Assembly: GCA_963662375.2 (NCBI GenBank)
Contig: CAXXRP010000010.1
Coordinates: forward strand, 248,001 to 312,000
Source: UBA11612 sp963662375
GTDB lineage: Bacteria > Pseudomonadota > Alphaproteobacteria > Rhodospirillales > Rhodospirillaceae
Length of the DNA: 64,000 nucleotides
Direction: 5' to 3'
The translations under genes and the position numbers were made by a program. The notes beneath the pieces were generated by a model. That model was not told where the DNA came from. It ran no database searches and saw nothing but the letters and a program-made list of their open reading frames with translations. Of this stretch, positions 27,162 to 36,559 are shown piece by piece (positions within the stretch are counted from its first letter, which is position 1; each line of letters begins with the position of its first letter).

Positions 27162-28649
27162 ATGCGGGGTGTTGAGCGGGTCTTGAATCGGATTGAGGCT
27201 GTTGGCAATCGTCTGCCCGATCCAGTCACTCTATTTGTTATACTGATCGCAATCGTTCTTGGCGTATCGGCACTGGCATCATTCACCGACGTGAGCGCGG
27301 TTAATCCAGCGACCAAAGATACAGTAACTGCCGTCAATTTATTTTCGGGCGATATCGTCCAAAGATTACTCGTCGAAATGCCAAAAACTTTCTCCACCTT
27401 TCCGCCCTTGGGGACGGTTCTGGTCGCCATGCTCGGCGTTGGCGTGGCAGAACGGAGCGGACTAGTTGGCGTCGGACTTTCCAGCTTTGTGCGCCATGTT
27501 TCACGTCCGTTATTGACCCCCGCCGTGGTGTTTGCCGGTGTCATGTCCAGTATCGCCGCCGATGCAGGCTATGTGGTGCTTGTGCCACTAGCTGGAGTGT
27601 TGTTCGCTGCCGCGGGCCGTCATCCGATCGCTGGTATCGCGGCTGCCTTCGCGGGCGTTTCTGCGGGGTACAGCTCCAACTTACTTCTGACGCCTTTAGA
27701 CCCACTGCTGGCGGGGTTGACCGAAAGCAGCGGGCGCATTCTCGACCCCGATCTGACGGTATCTTTGACCGCGAATTATTATCTGATGATCGCTCTTGTT
27801 CCGGTGTTTGTGATTATAGGCACATGGATCACTGACCGGGTGATCGAACCGCGCTTGTCGCCGCCTGGTGATAATGATGTTTTTCAGGAAAGCCAGGGCA
27901 CCACCACGGCCGAACAGGCGAGGGGTTTAAGATTGGCGACGTGGACAGCCGTCGCGTTTTTGGCCGGGGTCCTACTTATCACGTTGCCGGAAGGCGCGCC
28001 GCTCCGCGATTCCTCCGGCGGGCTCGCGCCGTTCCTTGGCAGTCTCGTTGCGCTTATCAGTATTGGATTCCTGTTGATAGGCATTGCTTTTGGAATTGGG
28101 GCTCGAACAATCCGAAGCGACAAGGATGTAGTCGAAATGGCCAGCGGATCTATGAGCGATATGGGGCTCTACCTCGTCCTAGCGTTCGTTGCTGCTCACT
28201 TTATCGTCCTTTTTTCCTGGTCCAATCTGGGAGTCATACTCGCCATCAAGGGTGCAGAGGTTATAAGAGGAACGGGGCTCGGCGGCAGCACGTTGGTCGT
28301 TCTTCTCGTGGTCCTAGCCGGTTTTCTCAACCTGTTTATCGGCAGTGCCTCGGCGAAATGGGCGTTGATCTCTCCGGTTCTGGTGCCGATGTTTATGTTG
28401 GTTGGGACGGCACCCGAACTTACGCAGGCCGCCTACCGCATTGGAGATTCGGTCACCAACACCATAACGCCGCTCATGCCGTATTTCCCGATGGTGGTCG
28501 TCTTTGCGCGCCGCTACGAAAAAACGTTCGGCGTCGGAAGTTTGTTCGCCGTCATGTTGCCGTACTCCGTTACTTTTGGCGTCGGTGCTACGCTCTTATT
28601 GGTGATTTGGATGTTGCTTGGCGTTCCCCTCGGACCCGGCTTGGGGTAG
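27162..28649 (+). CDS. AbgT family transporter
   Basis: 495 residues, highly hydrophobic. The N-terminus VLNRIEAVGNRLPDPVTLF and the motif AGVMSSIAADAGYVVLVPL are characteristic of AbgT/MtrF proteins, which import p-aminobenzoyl-glutamate or export sulfonamides and folate-related molecules. The GSASAKWALISPVLVPM segment forms the second hairpin region. It is followed 62 bases later by a dicarboxylate/amino acid symporter on the same strand. Confidence 0.92.
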   Translation: MRGVERVLNRIEAVGNRLPDPVTLFVILIAIVLGVSALASFTDVSAVNPATKDTVTAVNLFSGDIVQRLLVEMPKTFSTFPPLGTVLVAMLGVGVAERSGLVGVGLSSFVRHVSRPLLTPAVVFAGVMSSIAADAGYVVLVPLAGVLFAAAGRHPIAGIAAAFAGVSAGYSSNLLLTPLDPLLAGLTESSGRILDPDLTVSLTANYYLMIALVPVFVIIGTWITDRVIEPRLSPPGDNDVFQESQGTTTAEQARGLRLATWTAVAFLAGVLLITLPEGAPLRDSSGGLAPFLGSLVALISIGFLLIGIAFGIGARTIRSDKDVVEMASGSMSDMGLYLVLAFVAAHFIVLFSWSNLGVILAIKGAEVIRGTGLGGSTLVVLLVVLAGFLNLFIGSASAKWALISPVLVPMFMLVGTAPELTQAAYRIGDSVTNTITPLMPYFPMVVVFARRYEKTFGVGSLFAVMLPYSVTFGVGATLLLVIWMLLGVPLGPGLG

Positions 28650-28711
28650 GATAAGCTTATTTAGGAGCGTGGCCTCTCGAAAACAGCGTCAGCCACGAAA
28701 GGCACAGGAAT

Positions 28712-30082
28712 ATGAGCGATCTAAACTTGTGGGGTTATTGGCTCACAACGCTTGTGTTGTATGCGCTCCTGTTTCTTATGTGGCGCCGTTCAAAAATGCG
28801 CCTTTGGGCCCGCGTGCTGACCGGCCTCGTGTTTGGCGGCCTTGCGGGTTTTATCTTCGGTGGCGGAGTGGCCGGATGCGTGGACCCGGCGGCCTGTGCG
28901 CCGGCGTCTTCTAAGTTCATCGGCGATATATTTGTGCGCCTTATCCGTATGCTGGTTGTGCCGTTGATCTTCACCACCTTGGCGGCCGGTGTCATCTCAA
29001 TGGGCGATCCCAAGCGTCTTGGTTCGCTCGGCGGGAGGACGCTCGGAATGTATATCGTCACCAGCTTAATCGCGGTCGTCATCGGCTTGGCCTTCGGCAC
29101 ATTGCTGAAACCGGGTGCCGGAATGGATTTGTCAAGCGTGAGTTCTGGAGCGATTGACAACGTTAAGGGCAAATTAGATGTCGCTGAAGGTGCCGGCGGC
29201 CTTACCGAACGGCTGGTCGCGATCATCCCAGAAAACCCTATCGCTGCCTTGGCGAATGGGGATGTGCTGTCAATTATCTTCTGGGCTATCATTTTTGGTA
29301 TCGGCTTATTGATGTCGGGTGAGGGCGGAAAACCGGTCGCCAGAGTTATAGAATCAGCGGCGGAAGCGGTTCTCAAGGTGACAGAAATCGTCATGGAGTT
29401 GGCGCCGTACGGCGTGTACGCCCTCATCGCATGGGTTATTTCCACCCAAGGCCTCGGCATTCTTACTAGCCTCGGCATGCTCGCCTTGACTTGCTTGTTG
29501 GCTTTTGTGCTACATGCCGTTGTGACCTACGGCGCGATTATCAAATTAATCGCTCGGCTTCCCGTTAAACGATTTTACGAGGGCATTGTCGATGCGCAAG
29601 CGGTGGCGTTTTCCACGGCGTCGTCGAACGCGACTTTGCCTGTCACAATAGCGAACGTTTCTGAAAACTTAGGCGTGAACAAGGTGGTCGCTGGATCAGT
29701 CTTGCCGCTGGGTGCGACCATCAACATGGATGGAACCGCGATTTACCTAGGAATCATCACATTGTTCGCGTCGCAAGCTCTAGGTATTCCATTGGGATTC
29801 GACGGCTACCTTCTCGTCGCGATCACAGTAACATTGGCATCCGTTGGCACAGCGGGGATTCCATCCGCCAGCCTTCTTCTGGCCGCGACTGTATTCAGCG
29901 TTATCGGTATTACAACAGAACAATCGGTAATCGTTATCGCGTTGATTTTTCCGTTTGATCGTATTTTGGACATGATGCGGACGACCGTGAACGTAAGTGG
30001 TGACGCGGCGGTGGCTGTCGCGGTCGCAGGTTGGGAGGGTGCTCTCGACAAGGACGTGTTTGTCGCAAAGTCGGTTCAATAG
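28712..30082 (+). CDS. Dicarboxylate/amino acid:cation symporter (DAACS family)
   Basis: 456 residues with about eight transmembrane helices and the reentrant loops of the GltP/DctA fold. The serine-rich hairpin AFSTASSNATLPVTI and the helix-7 motif LPLGATINMDGTAIY mark the substrate and cation site. A roughly 40-residue insertion after the second helix contains three cysteines (GCVDPAACAPASS). The substrate is probably glutamate, aspartate or a C4-dicarboxylate. Confidence 0.92.
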   Translation: MSDLNLWGYWLTTLVLYALLFLMWRRSKMRLWARVLTGLVFGGLAGFIFGGGVAGCVDPAACAPASSKFIGDIFVRLIRMLVVPLIFTTLAAGVISMGDPKRLGSLGGRTLGMYIVTSLIAVVIGLAFGTLLKPGAGMDLSSVSSGAIDNVKGKLDVAEGAGGLTERLVAIIPENPIAALANGDVLSIIFWAIIFGIGLLMSGEGGKPVARVIESAAEAVLKVTEIVMELAPYGVYALIAWVISTQGLGILTSLGMLALTCLLAFVLHAVVTYGAIIKLIARLPVKRFYEGIVDAQAVAFSTASSNATLPVTIANVSENLGVNKVVAGSVLPLGATINMDGTAIYLGIITLFASQALGIPLGFDGYLLVAITVTLASVGTAGIPSASLLLAATVFSVIGITTEQSVIVIALIFPFDRILDMMRTTVNVSGDAAVAVAVAGWEGALDKDVFVAKSVQ

Positions 30083-30204
30083 GTCAGGGCATCAGGCCCG
30101 ATCGGTTTTGCGTCTGGCCGTCGGCTCAGGCCGGCGGGTGGACATGGGGGATGCGCTCGCGTCGGCGCGTGGCAATTTGGTCGCCAGCGCAGGAGCGGGA
30201 CCAC

Positions 30205-30390
30205 ATGGCCGGGACGAAGCCACATCAAGACCTCGCCGCCTTCTGGATGCCGTTCACTGACAATCGCGGTTTTAAGGCGCACCCGCCTGACTCCGTTCTG
30301 CCGTCCGGAATTCGAGGCATCGGGGCGCCGTCCGGCGCTCCCCGGCAAAAACTCATCATGATAACCCATCGAAATAATTGGACTGTATAA
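30205..30390 (+). pseudogene. Class III aminotransferase, N-terminal remnant
   Basis: From ATG 30205 the frame reads MAGTKPHQDLAAFWMPFTDN, then RGFKAHPPDS. The LxAFWMPFTxNRxFKxxP string is the typical start of omega-amino acid:pyruvate aminotransferases. Similarity stops after about 28 codons, and the remaining frame to 30390 is unrelated. The PLP-binding body is missing. Confidence 0.6.
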
Positions 30391-30568
30391 GGTTGGGCGG
30401 TACGAACCCTTGTAAGATGAGCATATTATGTATATTCACAGCTGGTCGGCTCGCTATGGGTTGACCTCGTTTGTCCCTCTTTTGAGAGCTAGCCCGGTCC
30501 CGCCCGTTTTGAAGTTTAGGCCCGCTGTGCGGTCGTGTAGCGGAATTCTTGTTCGGAGAAAACACATT

Positions 30569-30772
30569 ATGCCAACTGGGACGGTTAAGTGGTTCAACAC
30601 TCAGAAGGGCTTCGGGTTCATTCAACCCGAGGACGGATCAAAGGACGTATTCGTGCATATTTCCGCCGTTGAACGGGCGGGGATCGAGCGCCTGAACGAA
30701 GGTCAGAAAGTCAGCTACGACGTTCTAGAGGAGCGCGGCAAGTCTGCCGCCGGAAACCTCAAGACATTATAA
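30569..30772 (+). CDS. Cold-shock protein (CspA family)
   Basis: 67 residues, standard CSD length. It has GTVKWFNTQKGFGFIQPEDG (RNP1) and VFVHISAVERAG (RNP2). It binds single-stranded RNA and acts as an RNA chaperone. Over 150 bases of leader separate it from the preceding remnant, compatible with the long 5' UTR of cold-shock genes. A UUCG-loop terminator follows directly. Confidence 0.95.
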   Translation: MPTGTVKWFNTQKGFGFIQPEDGSKDVFVHISAVERAGIERLNEGQKVSYDVLEERGKSAAGNLKTL

Positions 30773-30783
30773 TGTTTCGAGGG

Positions 30784-30812
30784 GGCGGCTTCGGCCGCCG
30801 TCTCTATTTTAT
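30784..30812 (+). terminator. Rho-independent terminator of the cold-shock gene
   Basis: GGCGGC, loop TTCG, GCCGCC at 30784-30799, followed by a T-rich run (GTCTCTATTTTA). UUCG is a very stable tetraloop. Confidence 0.8.
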
Positions 30813-30917
30813 TAAGGCGAGTGAACGGCAAATTCTGGGAGGTGCTCATGTATATTGGGCCCTGTCCAGTGCGCGCATGTTTGCCTTGCTGCTGAATCGC
30901 CGCTGAGAGGGCGCGCT

Positions 30918-31190
30918 ATGGCCAAAGAAGAATTGTTGGAATTCGAGGGCGTCGTCATCGACGTTCTGCCTGACGCGCGTTATCGCGTGCGCTTGTCCAA
31001 CGATCACGAGCTCATCGCCTACACCGCCGGGCGCATGAAAAAAAACCGTATCCGTACCTTGGCGGGCGACCGGGTCACCATTGAAGTGTCGCCCTACGAC
31101 CTTGATAAGGGTCGCCTTGTTTTCCGTCACAAGGAAACCGTGGACCAGGCTCCGCGTCGTCCGCAACGCACGTTCCGCAAACGCCGCTAA
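30918..31190 (+). CDS. infA: Translation initiation factor IF-1
   Basis: 90 residues. MAKEELLEFEGVVIDVLPDA, AYTAGRMKKNRIRTLAGD and SPYDLDKGRLVFRHK cover the whole IF-1 OB-fold, with the alphaproteobacterial C-terminal basic tail (RPQRTFRKRR). It binds the ribosomal A site during initiation. It starts 18 codons after an in-frame-unrelated upstream stretch and is followed by a small unknown gene. Confidence 0.95.
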   Translation: MAKEELLEFEGVVIDVLPDARYRVRLSNDHELIAYTAGRMKKNRIRTLAGDRVTIEVSPYDLDKGRLVFRHKETVDQAPRRPQRTFRKRR

Positions 31191-31206
31191 ATGGAAGGAG
31201 TCTCGC

Positions 31207-31467
31207 GTGAAAACCCGAGTCAAGAATCCCGCCACTAAAATCGCGTCGCGCCAACATGCGTTCAGTCTTGGCCAGTCTGTCAATATTCTACCGCGGGCCA
31301 GCACGCGGACGTCCCGTGCTGTGGAACAATCGCTGCACAGCAGCCATTTCAAAATTGTACGGCTGCTGCCGGAAGAAGGCGCTGGCTTTCAGTACCGCGT
31401 GCAAAACGCAGCAACAGCGCAAGAACGCGTTGTCACAGAGTGCGAGATCAGCCCGGCCGATATTTAG
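31207..31467 (+). CDS. Small conserved-looking protein downstream of infA
   Basis: 86 residues from GTG 31207 with GGAAGGAG before it, 16 bases after infA. The sequence is basic in the first half, then HFKIVRLLPEEGAGFQYRVQ and a C-terminal ERVVTECEISPADI. No domain is recognised. The strong ribosome site and tight spacing to infA suggest a genuine, co-transcribed gene. Confidence 0.65.
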   Translation: MKTRVKNPATKIASRQHAFSLGQSVNILPRASTRTSRAVEQSLHSSHFKIVRLLPEEGAGFQYRVQNAATAQERVVTECEISPADI

Positions 31468-31608
31468 CCGCAGCTGCTGCTCGGCCCCGATCGGCGCCCT
31501 AATTAAAAACCAATTCCTTGCCGTCAGACCATGATGCTGCGTCAGTAGCTGCCAGGTTATGCTACGGTGTTCGCGTGCAGATATGTGCGCAAGAGAGGGG
31601 GTACACAT

Positions 31609-31815
31609 ATGCTTAAAGATAAAGTTGCCATTGTAACCGGCGCTGCAAAAGGTCTGGGTCTCGGGATCGCCACCACCCTCGGCAAGAACGGCACCAAGGT
31701 TTGTATCGCTGATCTTGACGCAGACGCTCTGGCTGAAGTGTTAGCCGTCCTAAAGAGTGAGAACGTAGAAGTCGTCTCCGTCGTGGCCGACGTCTCCCGC
31801 GTACCCGCTGTCTGA
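31609..31815 (+). pseudogene. Short-chain dehydrogenase, truncated by an IS element
   Basis: The Rossmann start KVAIVTGAAKGLGLGIATTL carries TGxxxGxG, followed by the VCIADLDADAL strand and VVADVSRV. The frame ends after 68 codons where the IS3-type element begins; the stop TGA at 31813 lies at the IS edge. Usual SDR length is about 250 residues, so the catalytic Tyr-Lys half is lost. I did not find the rest of the gene on the other side of the element. Confidence 0.75.
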
Positions 31816-31940
31816 CGTCAGCACTACTGAGACAAACTAGTGTAATTGCCTAAAGGAGTGTTTTTGGCTCATCGTCACCATTGAGGAGTGAACGATGAGA
31901 CATAGAACAGAACGTCATCAGGACGCCACACGAGCGGACT

Positions 31941-32270
31941 TTGAAGGACATCTGGCGCAAGACGCGCAAGCGATATTCCTCTGAGGAGAAGATCCGCATT
32001 GTGCTAGCCGGATTGCGGGGCGAGGACAGCATTGCCGAGTTGTGTTGCCAGGAGGGCATTGCCCAGGGTCTGTATTACAGCTGGTCGAAGGAGTTCCTTG
32101 AGGCTGGGAAGAAGCGATTGTCCGGCGATACGGCGCGTGAGGCTAATACCGGCGAGGTGAAGGACCTTCGCCGTGAGGCTCGTGATCTCAAGGAGGTCGT
32201 AGCCGAACAGGCGCTTGAACTGCGTCTGCTCAAAAAAAGCATGATCGGGGATGGGGGAGACGAGGAATGA
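31941..32270 (+). CDS. IS3-family transposase OrfA
   Basis: About 109 residues with KRYSSEEKIRIVLAGLRGED, a helix-turn-helix, and a C-terminal leucine-rich coiled coil (DLRREARDLKEVVAEQALEL). No ATG exists in this frame; a TTG at 31941 is the likely start, or translation enters from the ATG at 31895 by frameshift. It overlaps OrfB by ATGA. Confidence 0.8.
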   Translation: MKDIWRKTRKRYSSEEKIRIVLAGLRGEDSIAELCCQEGIAQGLYYSWSKEFLEAGKKRLSGDTAREANTGEVKDLRREARDLKEVVAEQALELRLLKKSMIGDGGDEE

Positions 32271-33247
32271 GATACCCATCCTCCGAGAAGCTTGAGATCA
32301 TCCGGCTGGCTGAACACTCGCACCTGCCTGCCAAGCGTACGTTGGATAAGCTCGGCATTTCGCGCACGACGTTTTACCGCTGGTACGACAAGTATCTGGA
32401 TGGCGGTGTGGCGGCATTGGAGGATAAAGCTCCCAAGCCATCGCGGGTGTGGAACCGTATTCCTGACGACATTCGTGACCGGATCGTTGACCTCGCTCTG
32501 GAAGAGCCTGACCTATCACCCCGGGAATTGGCTGTGCGGTTCACAGATACGCAGGCCTACTTCGTCTCAGAAGCTTCCGTCTATCGGCTGTTGAAGTCCC
32601 ATGACCTGATCACCAGCCCTGCGTTTGTGGTGATTAAGGCGAGCAGTGAGTTCAAAGACAAGACGAGCTGTATCAACCAGATGTGGCAAACTGACTTCAC
32701 CTACATCAAGGTCATCGGTTGGGGCTGGTTTTATCTTTCGACCATCCTGGATGATTACTCGCGTTACATCATCGCCTGGAAGCTCTGCACGACCATGAAG
32801 GCCGGCGATGTGACTGACACATTGGAACTGGCCTTACAGGCCTCTGGCTGTGATCAGGTCAATGTCCGTCACAAGCCACGGCTGCTGTCAGACAATGGGG
32901 CGTCTTACATCTCTGGCGAGCTCGCCGAGTGGCTGAATGACAAAGGCATGGATCACGTTTGCGGAGCCCCCTATCACCCACAGACACAGGGCAAGATCGA
33001 ACGTTGGCATCAGACCTTGAAAAACCGCATCTTGTTGGAGAACTACTTCCTACCGGGCGATCTCAAAGCAAATATCGGGCGCTTCGTCACCTCCTACAAC
33101 CACCACCGCTACCATGAGAGCCTCGGCAATCTGACACCTGCTGATGTCTACTTCGGACGCGGTGAAACCATTTTACTCGAACGGGAAAGGATCAAACGAA
33201 AAACCATCAACCAACGGCGCTTGCAACACCGCAAATCCGCCGCCTAA
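32267..33247 (+). CDS. IS3-family transposase OrfB (DDE integrase core)
   Basis: 326 residues. An HTH (RTLDKLGISRTTFYRWYDKY) precedes the retroviral-integrase core with catalytic D in MWQTDFTYIKV, D in LLSDNGASY and E in QGKIERWHQTLKNR. It appears intact, so the element may be active. ATG overlaps the OrfA stop, indicating coupled translation instead of the usual programmed frameshift. Confidence 0.93.
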   Translation: MRYPSSEKLEIIRLAEHSHLPAKRTLDKLGISRTTFYRWYDKYLDGGVAALEDKAPKPSRVWNRIPDDIRDRIVDLALEEPDLSPRELAVRFTDTQAYFVSEASVYRLLKSHDLITSPAFVVIKASSEFKDKTSCINQMWQTDFTYIKVIGWGWFYLSTILDDYSRYIIAWKLCTTMKAGDVTDTLELALQASGCDQVNVRHKPRLLSDNGASYISGELAEWLNDKGMDHVCGAPYHPQTQGKIERWHQTLKNRILLENYFLPGDLKANIGRFVTSYNHHRYHESLGNLTPADVYFGRGETILLERERIKRKTINQRRLQHRKSAA

Positions 33248-33320
33248 AATGACAAACAAGATGGGCTAAACTCTCCGTTAGTTTAACAAGTCTTCTGTTC
33301 CAAATATTCCGACGACGCAC

Positions 33321-33878
33321 AACTAAGAAATCACTCGTTTTTTGTTAGCGGGCGTATCCACTATCGGCCCAGTCCGCGCGATCCATCCGTCTGATATTTC
33401 AACTTTTTTGATAGTGTTGCGCTAAGGACACAAAGCGAGCGGACGGGTTGCTGGTGGACTTTCGTCCCCAGGTCGATGAGCCAAAAAAGGTCATCAAACA
33501 TATATCTTTCAATATTATACAGGGAACCAATGTGCATTGTTTGTCCCGGCCTTGGGGCTGATACAAGGCTAGTAAACCACTTATGAGAGTGTAACGGGGA
33601 AAATTTGTTACATGGAATTTTGCAGTAAGGACCGTCAGCCGCAAAATACTTCTTCATAATTACCTAGGATCTTGTTCATAAATACCTAGAATGCAGTGCG
33701 TTTTACTGGGGTAGCGAGAGCACCTGTCGCCGCGTGCGGCGGGTACGGGGAATTCCTGAGAAACAATTATGTGGCTTGCCGTGCTTGTGATCCTACAGCG
33801 TCATGGACGTGGTCGATCACGACACGACAAAATGATTGTTGCCTTTATTAATTGATTAGACATTGAGGGAGAATCCGC
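33321..33878. other. Region between IS3 element and TonB receptor
   Basis: About 560 bases of lower GC with no supported gene. It contains a near-direct repeat around 33660-33690 (AATTACCTAGGA / AATACCTAGAA). The rest of the interrupted SDR gene is not present. The promoter of the TonB receptor should be near the right end. Confidence 0.4.
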
Positions 33879-36356
33879 ATGCTTAAGGGGTATCGGTCCA
33901 CGTTGGTTGGGACCACCAGCGTAGTGGCACTGGCATTGGCGTCTACAGCGCCGGCAGCTGCCCAGGACGAGCAAGAAGCTCAGGCCGTTGTCGGTCTTGA
34001 GTCCATCATCGTTACGGCGCGCCGCGTTGAGGAAAATATCCAGCGGGTCCCCATCGCCATCCAGGCGTTCACGCCTGAGAAACTGGCCGATCAGGACATC
34101 AAGGATATTTGGTCGCTGACCAAGAACATCGCCGGTTTGAACATCTGTTGTTCGCCGGGCGACACGTCATTCATCTTCCTCCGCGGCATTGGTAACGGTG
34201 CCCCCACTTACTTCGCTGACGTGCCGGCTTCGGCCAGCGCCTTGGGCGAGATTACCGTGTCGCTGCCCATCGGCAACATGTTCGACATTTCGAGCGTGCA
34301 GGTTTTGAAAGGACCGCAGGGTACCCTGTTCGGCCAGGCCTCCAACGCCGGTGCCATCATTTACAACCCCAAAAAGCCGGGCGAGGTCTTCGGCGGGTAT
34401 GTTGAAGCATCCGCCGGTCAGTACGGGCGCCGGTCCATCGAAGGTGCCTTGGATATTCCGCTCCTCGATGACAAAGTCCTGTTCCGTATTGCGGCGACCA
34501 CCTACGCCCGCAATGGTTTCGCCGTTAACGTCGTAACCAATAAGGATCACGGCGATCAGAACTACTACATCATCCGGCCGTCGCTCACGCTCCGAATAAC
34601 TGACGACCTTGAAATTTACACCCTGTATCAGCACGACAAGAGATGGGACAATACGTTGCCGTTCCTGCTCGAAGACTTCAACTTCGACCCGCCGGGTAAG
34701 CACCCGATTGCGGGCACCTTGGCGTTCTTAAACCTTATCTTCGAAGGTATTACCAACTGGGACGCGGCGCGGGCGAAAGTGCTCGCCGATCAGATAGCCC
34801 TTGGTGATTATAAGTATAACGGCTTCAGCACCGGCTGTTCGCAGACCGGCGCAACCGACGGCAGCTGCTTGTTCTCCTGGGTTCGCGCCCACTTCCTTAC
34901 CAATACCATTTCTTACAATATCACCGACGACATCACGATTAAGAACATCTTCGGCTGGAGTTTCGGCGGCAGAAGCTTCAGCGAACCCAGTGATACCGAC
35001 GGTTCGCCCTTAACCGTGTTTGACAACGGCAGTCCGCGCAACACTAAGACTGTCAGTGGCTCTCCGCAGTGGAGCGACGAAATCCAGATAATCTGGAACA
35101 ACTTGTTCGACATCGTCGATCTGCAGGCGGGCACCTTCCATCGGGCGCAGCATAACGAGCCGATGGTTCTCTACGCGCGCACCTTGGGTTTCGATGCATT
35201 GGCAAGTGCTAGAATCGGCAAGACCAGCAATCGCTCGCGGGCGGTCTATGTTCAGGCTAACGTCGACCTAAGTGCTCTTGTCGAAGGCCTGACCTTCACC
35301 GGCGGCATCCGCGAGACTTGGGATAAATCGGTCCAACAAAACTGGAGCCTAAACGCCACTACCTTGGCCGTTAACTCCGTGTCCGGCGGTGCTGGCACGC
35401 CCACGGGCGAGGGCCATTGGAGCAACCTCAGCTACACCGCAGGCTTCCAGTACCAGTACAACGAAGACATCTTGTTATTCATCACCAATGCCCGCGGCTT
35501 CGGCAGCGGCGGCTTGCAGAACGTGTACACCAAGGAGACCTTCCAGCCCGACGTGCTCACCAATATCGAGGTGGGCACCAAGGCCACCTTTGACGTCGGC
35601 GACTGGATTGTTCGCGCCAACGCCAGTTACTTCCACGGCTGGTTCAACGACGTGAAGGTGAGTGTCACTCAGCTCGCGCGCCGCGTTGCGACCGACCCGG
35701 ACAACCTGATCGTGGTGACCGAGAACGCGGCTAAAGCGATCATTAAGGGCGTCGAAGCCGACCTGACCGTGGTCCCGACCGATTGGCTCGAAATCGGCGG
35801 TATGTATGCCTACACCAATACTAACTACACCGTATGGCCGTCGTTCCTAGCCGATCCATTGGGCGGGGCGCCGATTCCGATCAGCCTGGCCAACACACCG
35901 TTCAGTTACACGCCATTTCATAAGTGGACCGTGCGCGGCACCTACCACCTCCCCATCGACCAGTAATGGGGTGACATGGGCATGTCGGCCAACCTTACCC
36001 GCACCGGCAACATGTACAACAGCGCCAAGCGGTTTGAGCCTTTGGACCCGACCAATCCAAATACCGGTATCATTTGCTTCAAGGACCGGACCTTGGCCAA
36101 CAACTACCCAGCGATCGTTGCTGATGGCAAGCGGGTGTACATCAACTGCATACCGCCGCACTACAACCTTGACCTCAACTTCAACTGGCGGAGCATCAAC
36201 GGTGTCGATGGACTCGACGGCGTACTTTCGGTCACGAACGTGACGAACAACGAAGTCAACGAGGGCGGCTGTTATTGCGATGCTCCCCTCGCCGTGAACT
36301 CACCCACGCCGAATCCGCCGAGGATGTGGGCCATCAGGTTGAAATACGCGTTCTAA
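33879..36356 (+). pseudogene. TonB-dependent receptor with one premature stop
   Basis: Signal peptide (LALASTAPAAAQDE), TonB box region ESIIVTARRVEE, plug domain with FLRGIGNGAPTYF and VQVLKGPQGTLFGQASNAG, then a long beta-barrel. TAA at 35964-35966 stops the frame after 695 codons; the same frame continues directly with WGDMGMSANLTRTGNMYNS to a stop at 36356 and ends in KYAF, the terminal aromatic required for barrel insertion. One substitution (for example GAA or CAA to TAA) explains it. The truncated product would lack the last strands and should not assemble. A perfect terminator follows. Confidence 0.85.
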
Positions 36357-36379
36357 TAGCTGTATTTCCAACTGAGTTG

Positions 36380-36414
36380 ATCGGGCGGGCCGTAAGGCCC
36401 GCCCGATTGTTTTT
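36380..36414 (+). terminator. Rho-independent terminator of the TonB receptor gene
   Basis: ATCGGGCGGGCC, loop GTAA, GGCCCGCCCGAT followed by TGTTTTT. A 12-bp perfect stem with GNRA-like loop and T-run. Confidence 0.93.
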
Positions 36415-36442
36415 GGGGCTTTAACTCAGTCCAAATTTAACA

Positions 36443-36559
36443 TTGAATGGCCGCGTGACAATGGCCACCGTAGGTGCGGCGCTGAAGAAAGCGACGCATG
36501 CCACATGCATGATTTTGTTGATCATCCTAGCGGCGCAGATCTTCGGGTATTTTTGCCGC
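36443..36559 (+). pseudogene. dctM: TRAP transporter large permease DctM, internal fragment
   Basis: The frame encodes VGAALKKATHATCMILLIIL then AAQIFGYF, a membrane helix context typical of DctM (ALxETxxTTxMIxLI). Similarity lasts about 35 codons, then passes into the dctP-like sequence in another frame. It suggests a deletion fused dctM to dctP. Confidence 0.5.

Larger units (their letters stand above)
31813..33320 (+). mobile_element. IS3-family insertion sequence
   Basis: About 1.5 kb with two consecutive transposase frames. The right boundary at 33319/33320 is set by the end of similarity to the second partial copy at 57887. The left boundary is estimated from a TG end (TGACGTC...) that partly matches the right end read inward (TGCGTCGTC...), plus a second shared stretch near GGAGTGTTTTTGGCTCATC. 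The inverted repeats are imperfect and no clear target duplication is seen. It interrupts the SDR gene at its left. Confidence 0.75.

Noticed and set aside
33361..33657. 98-codon minus-strand ORF right of the IS3 element
   Set aside because: No ribosome site, unusual composition and no recognisable family; treated as intergenic.
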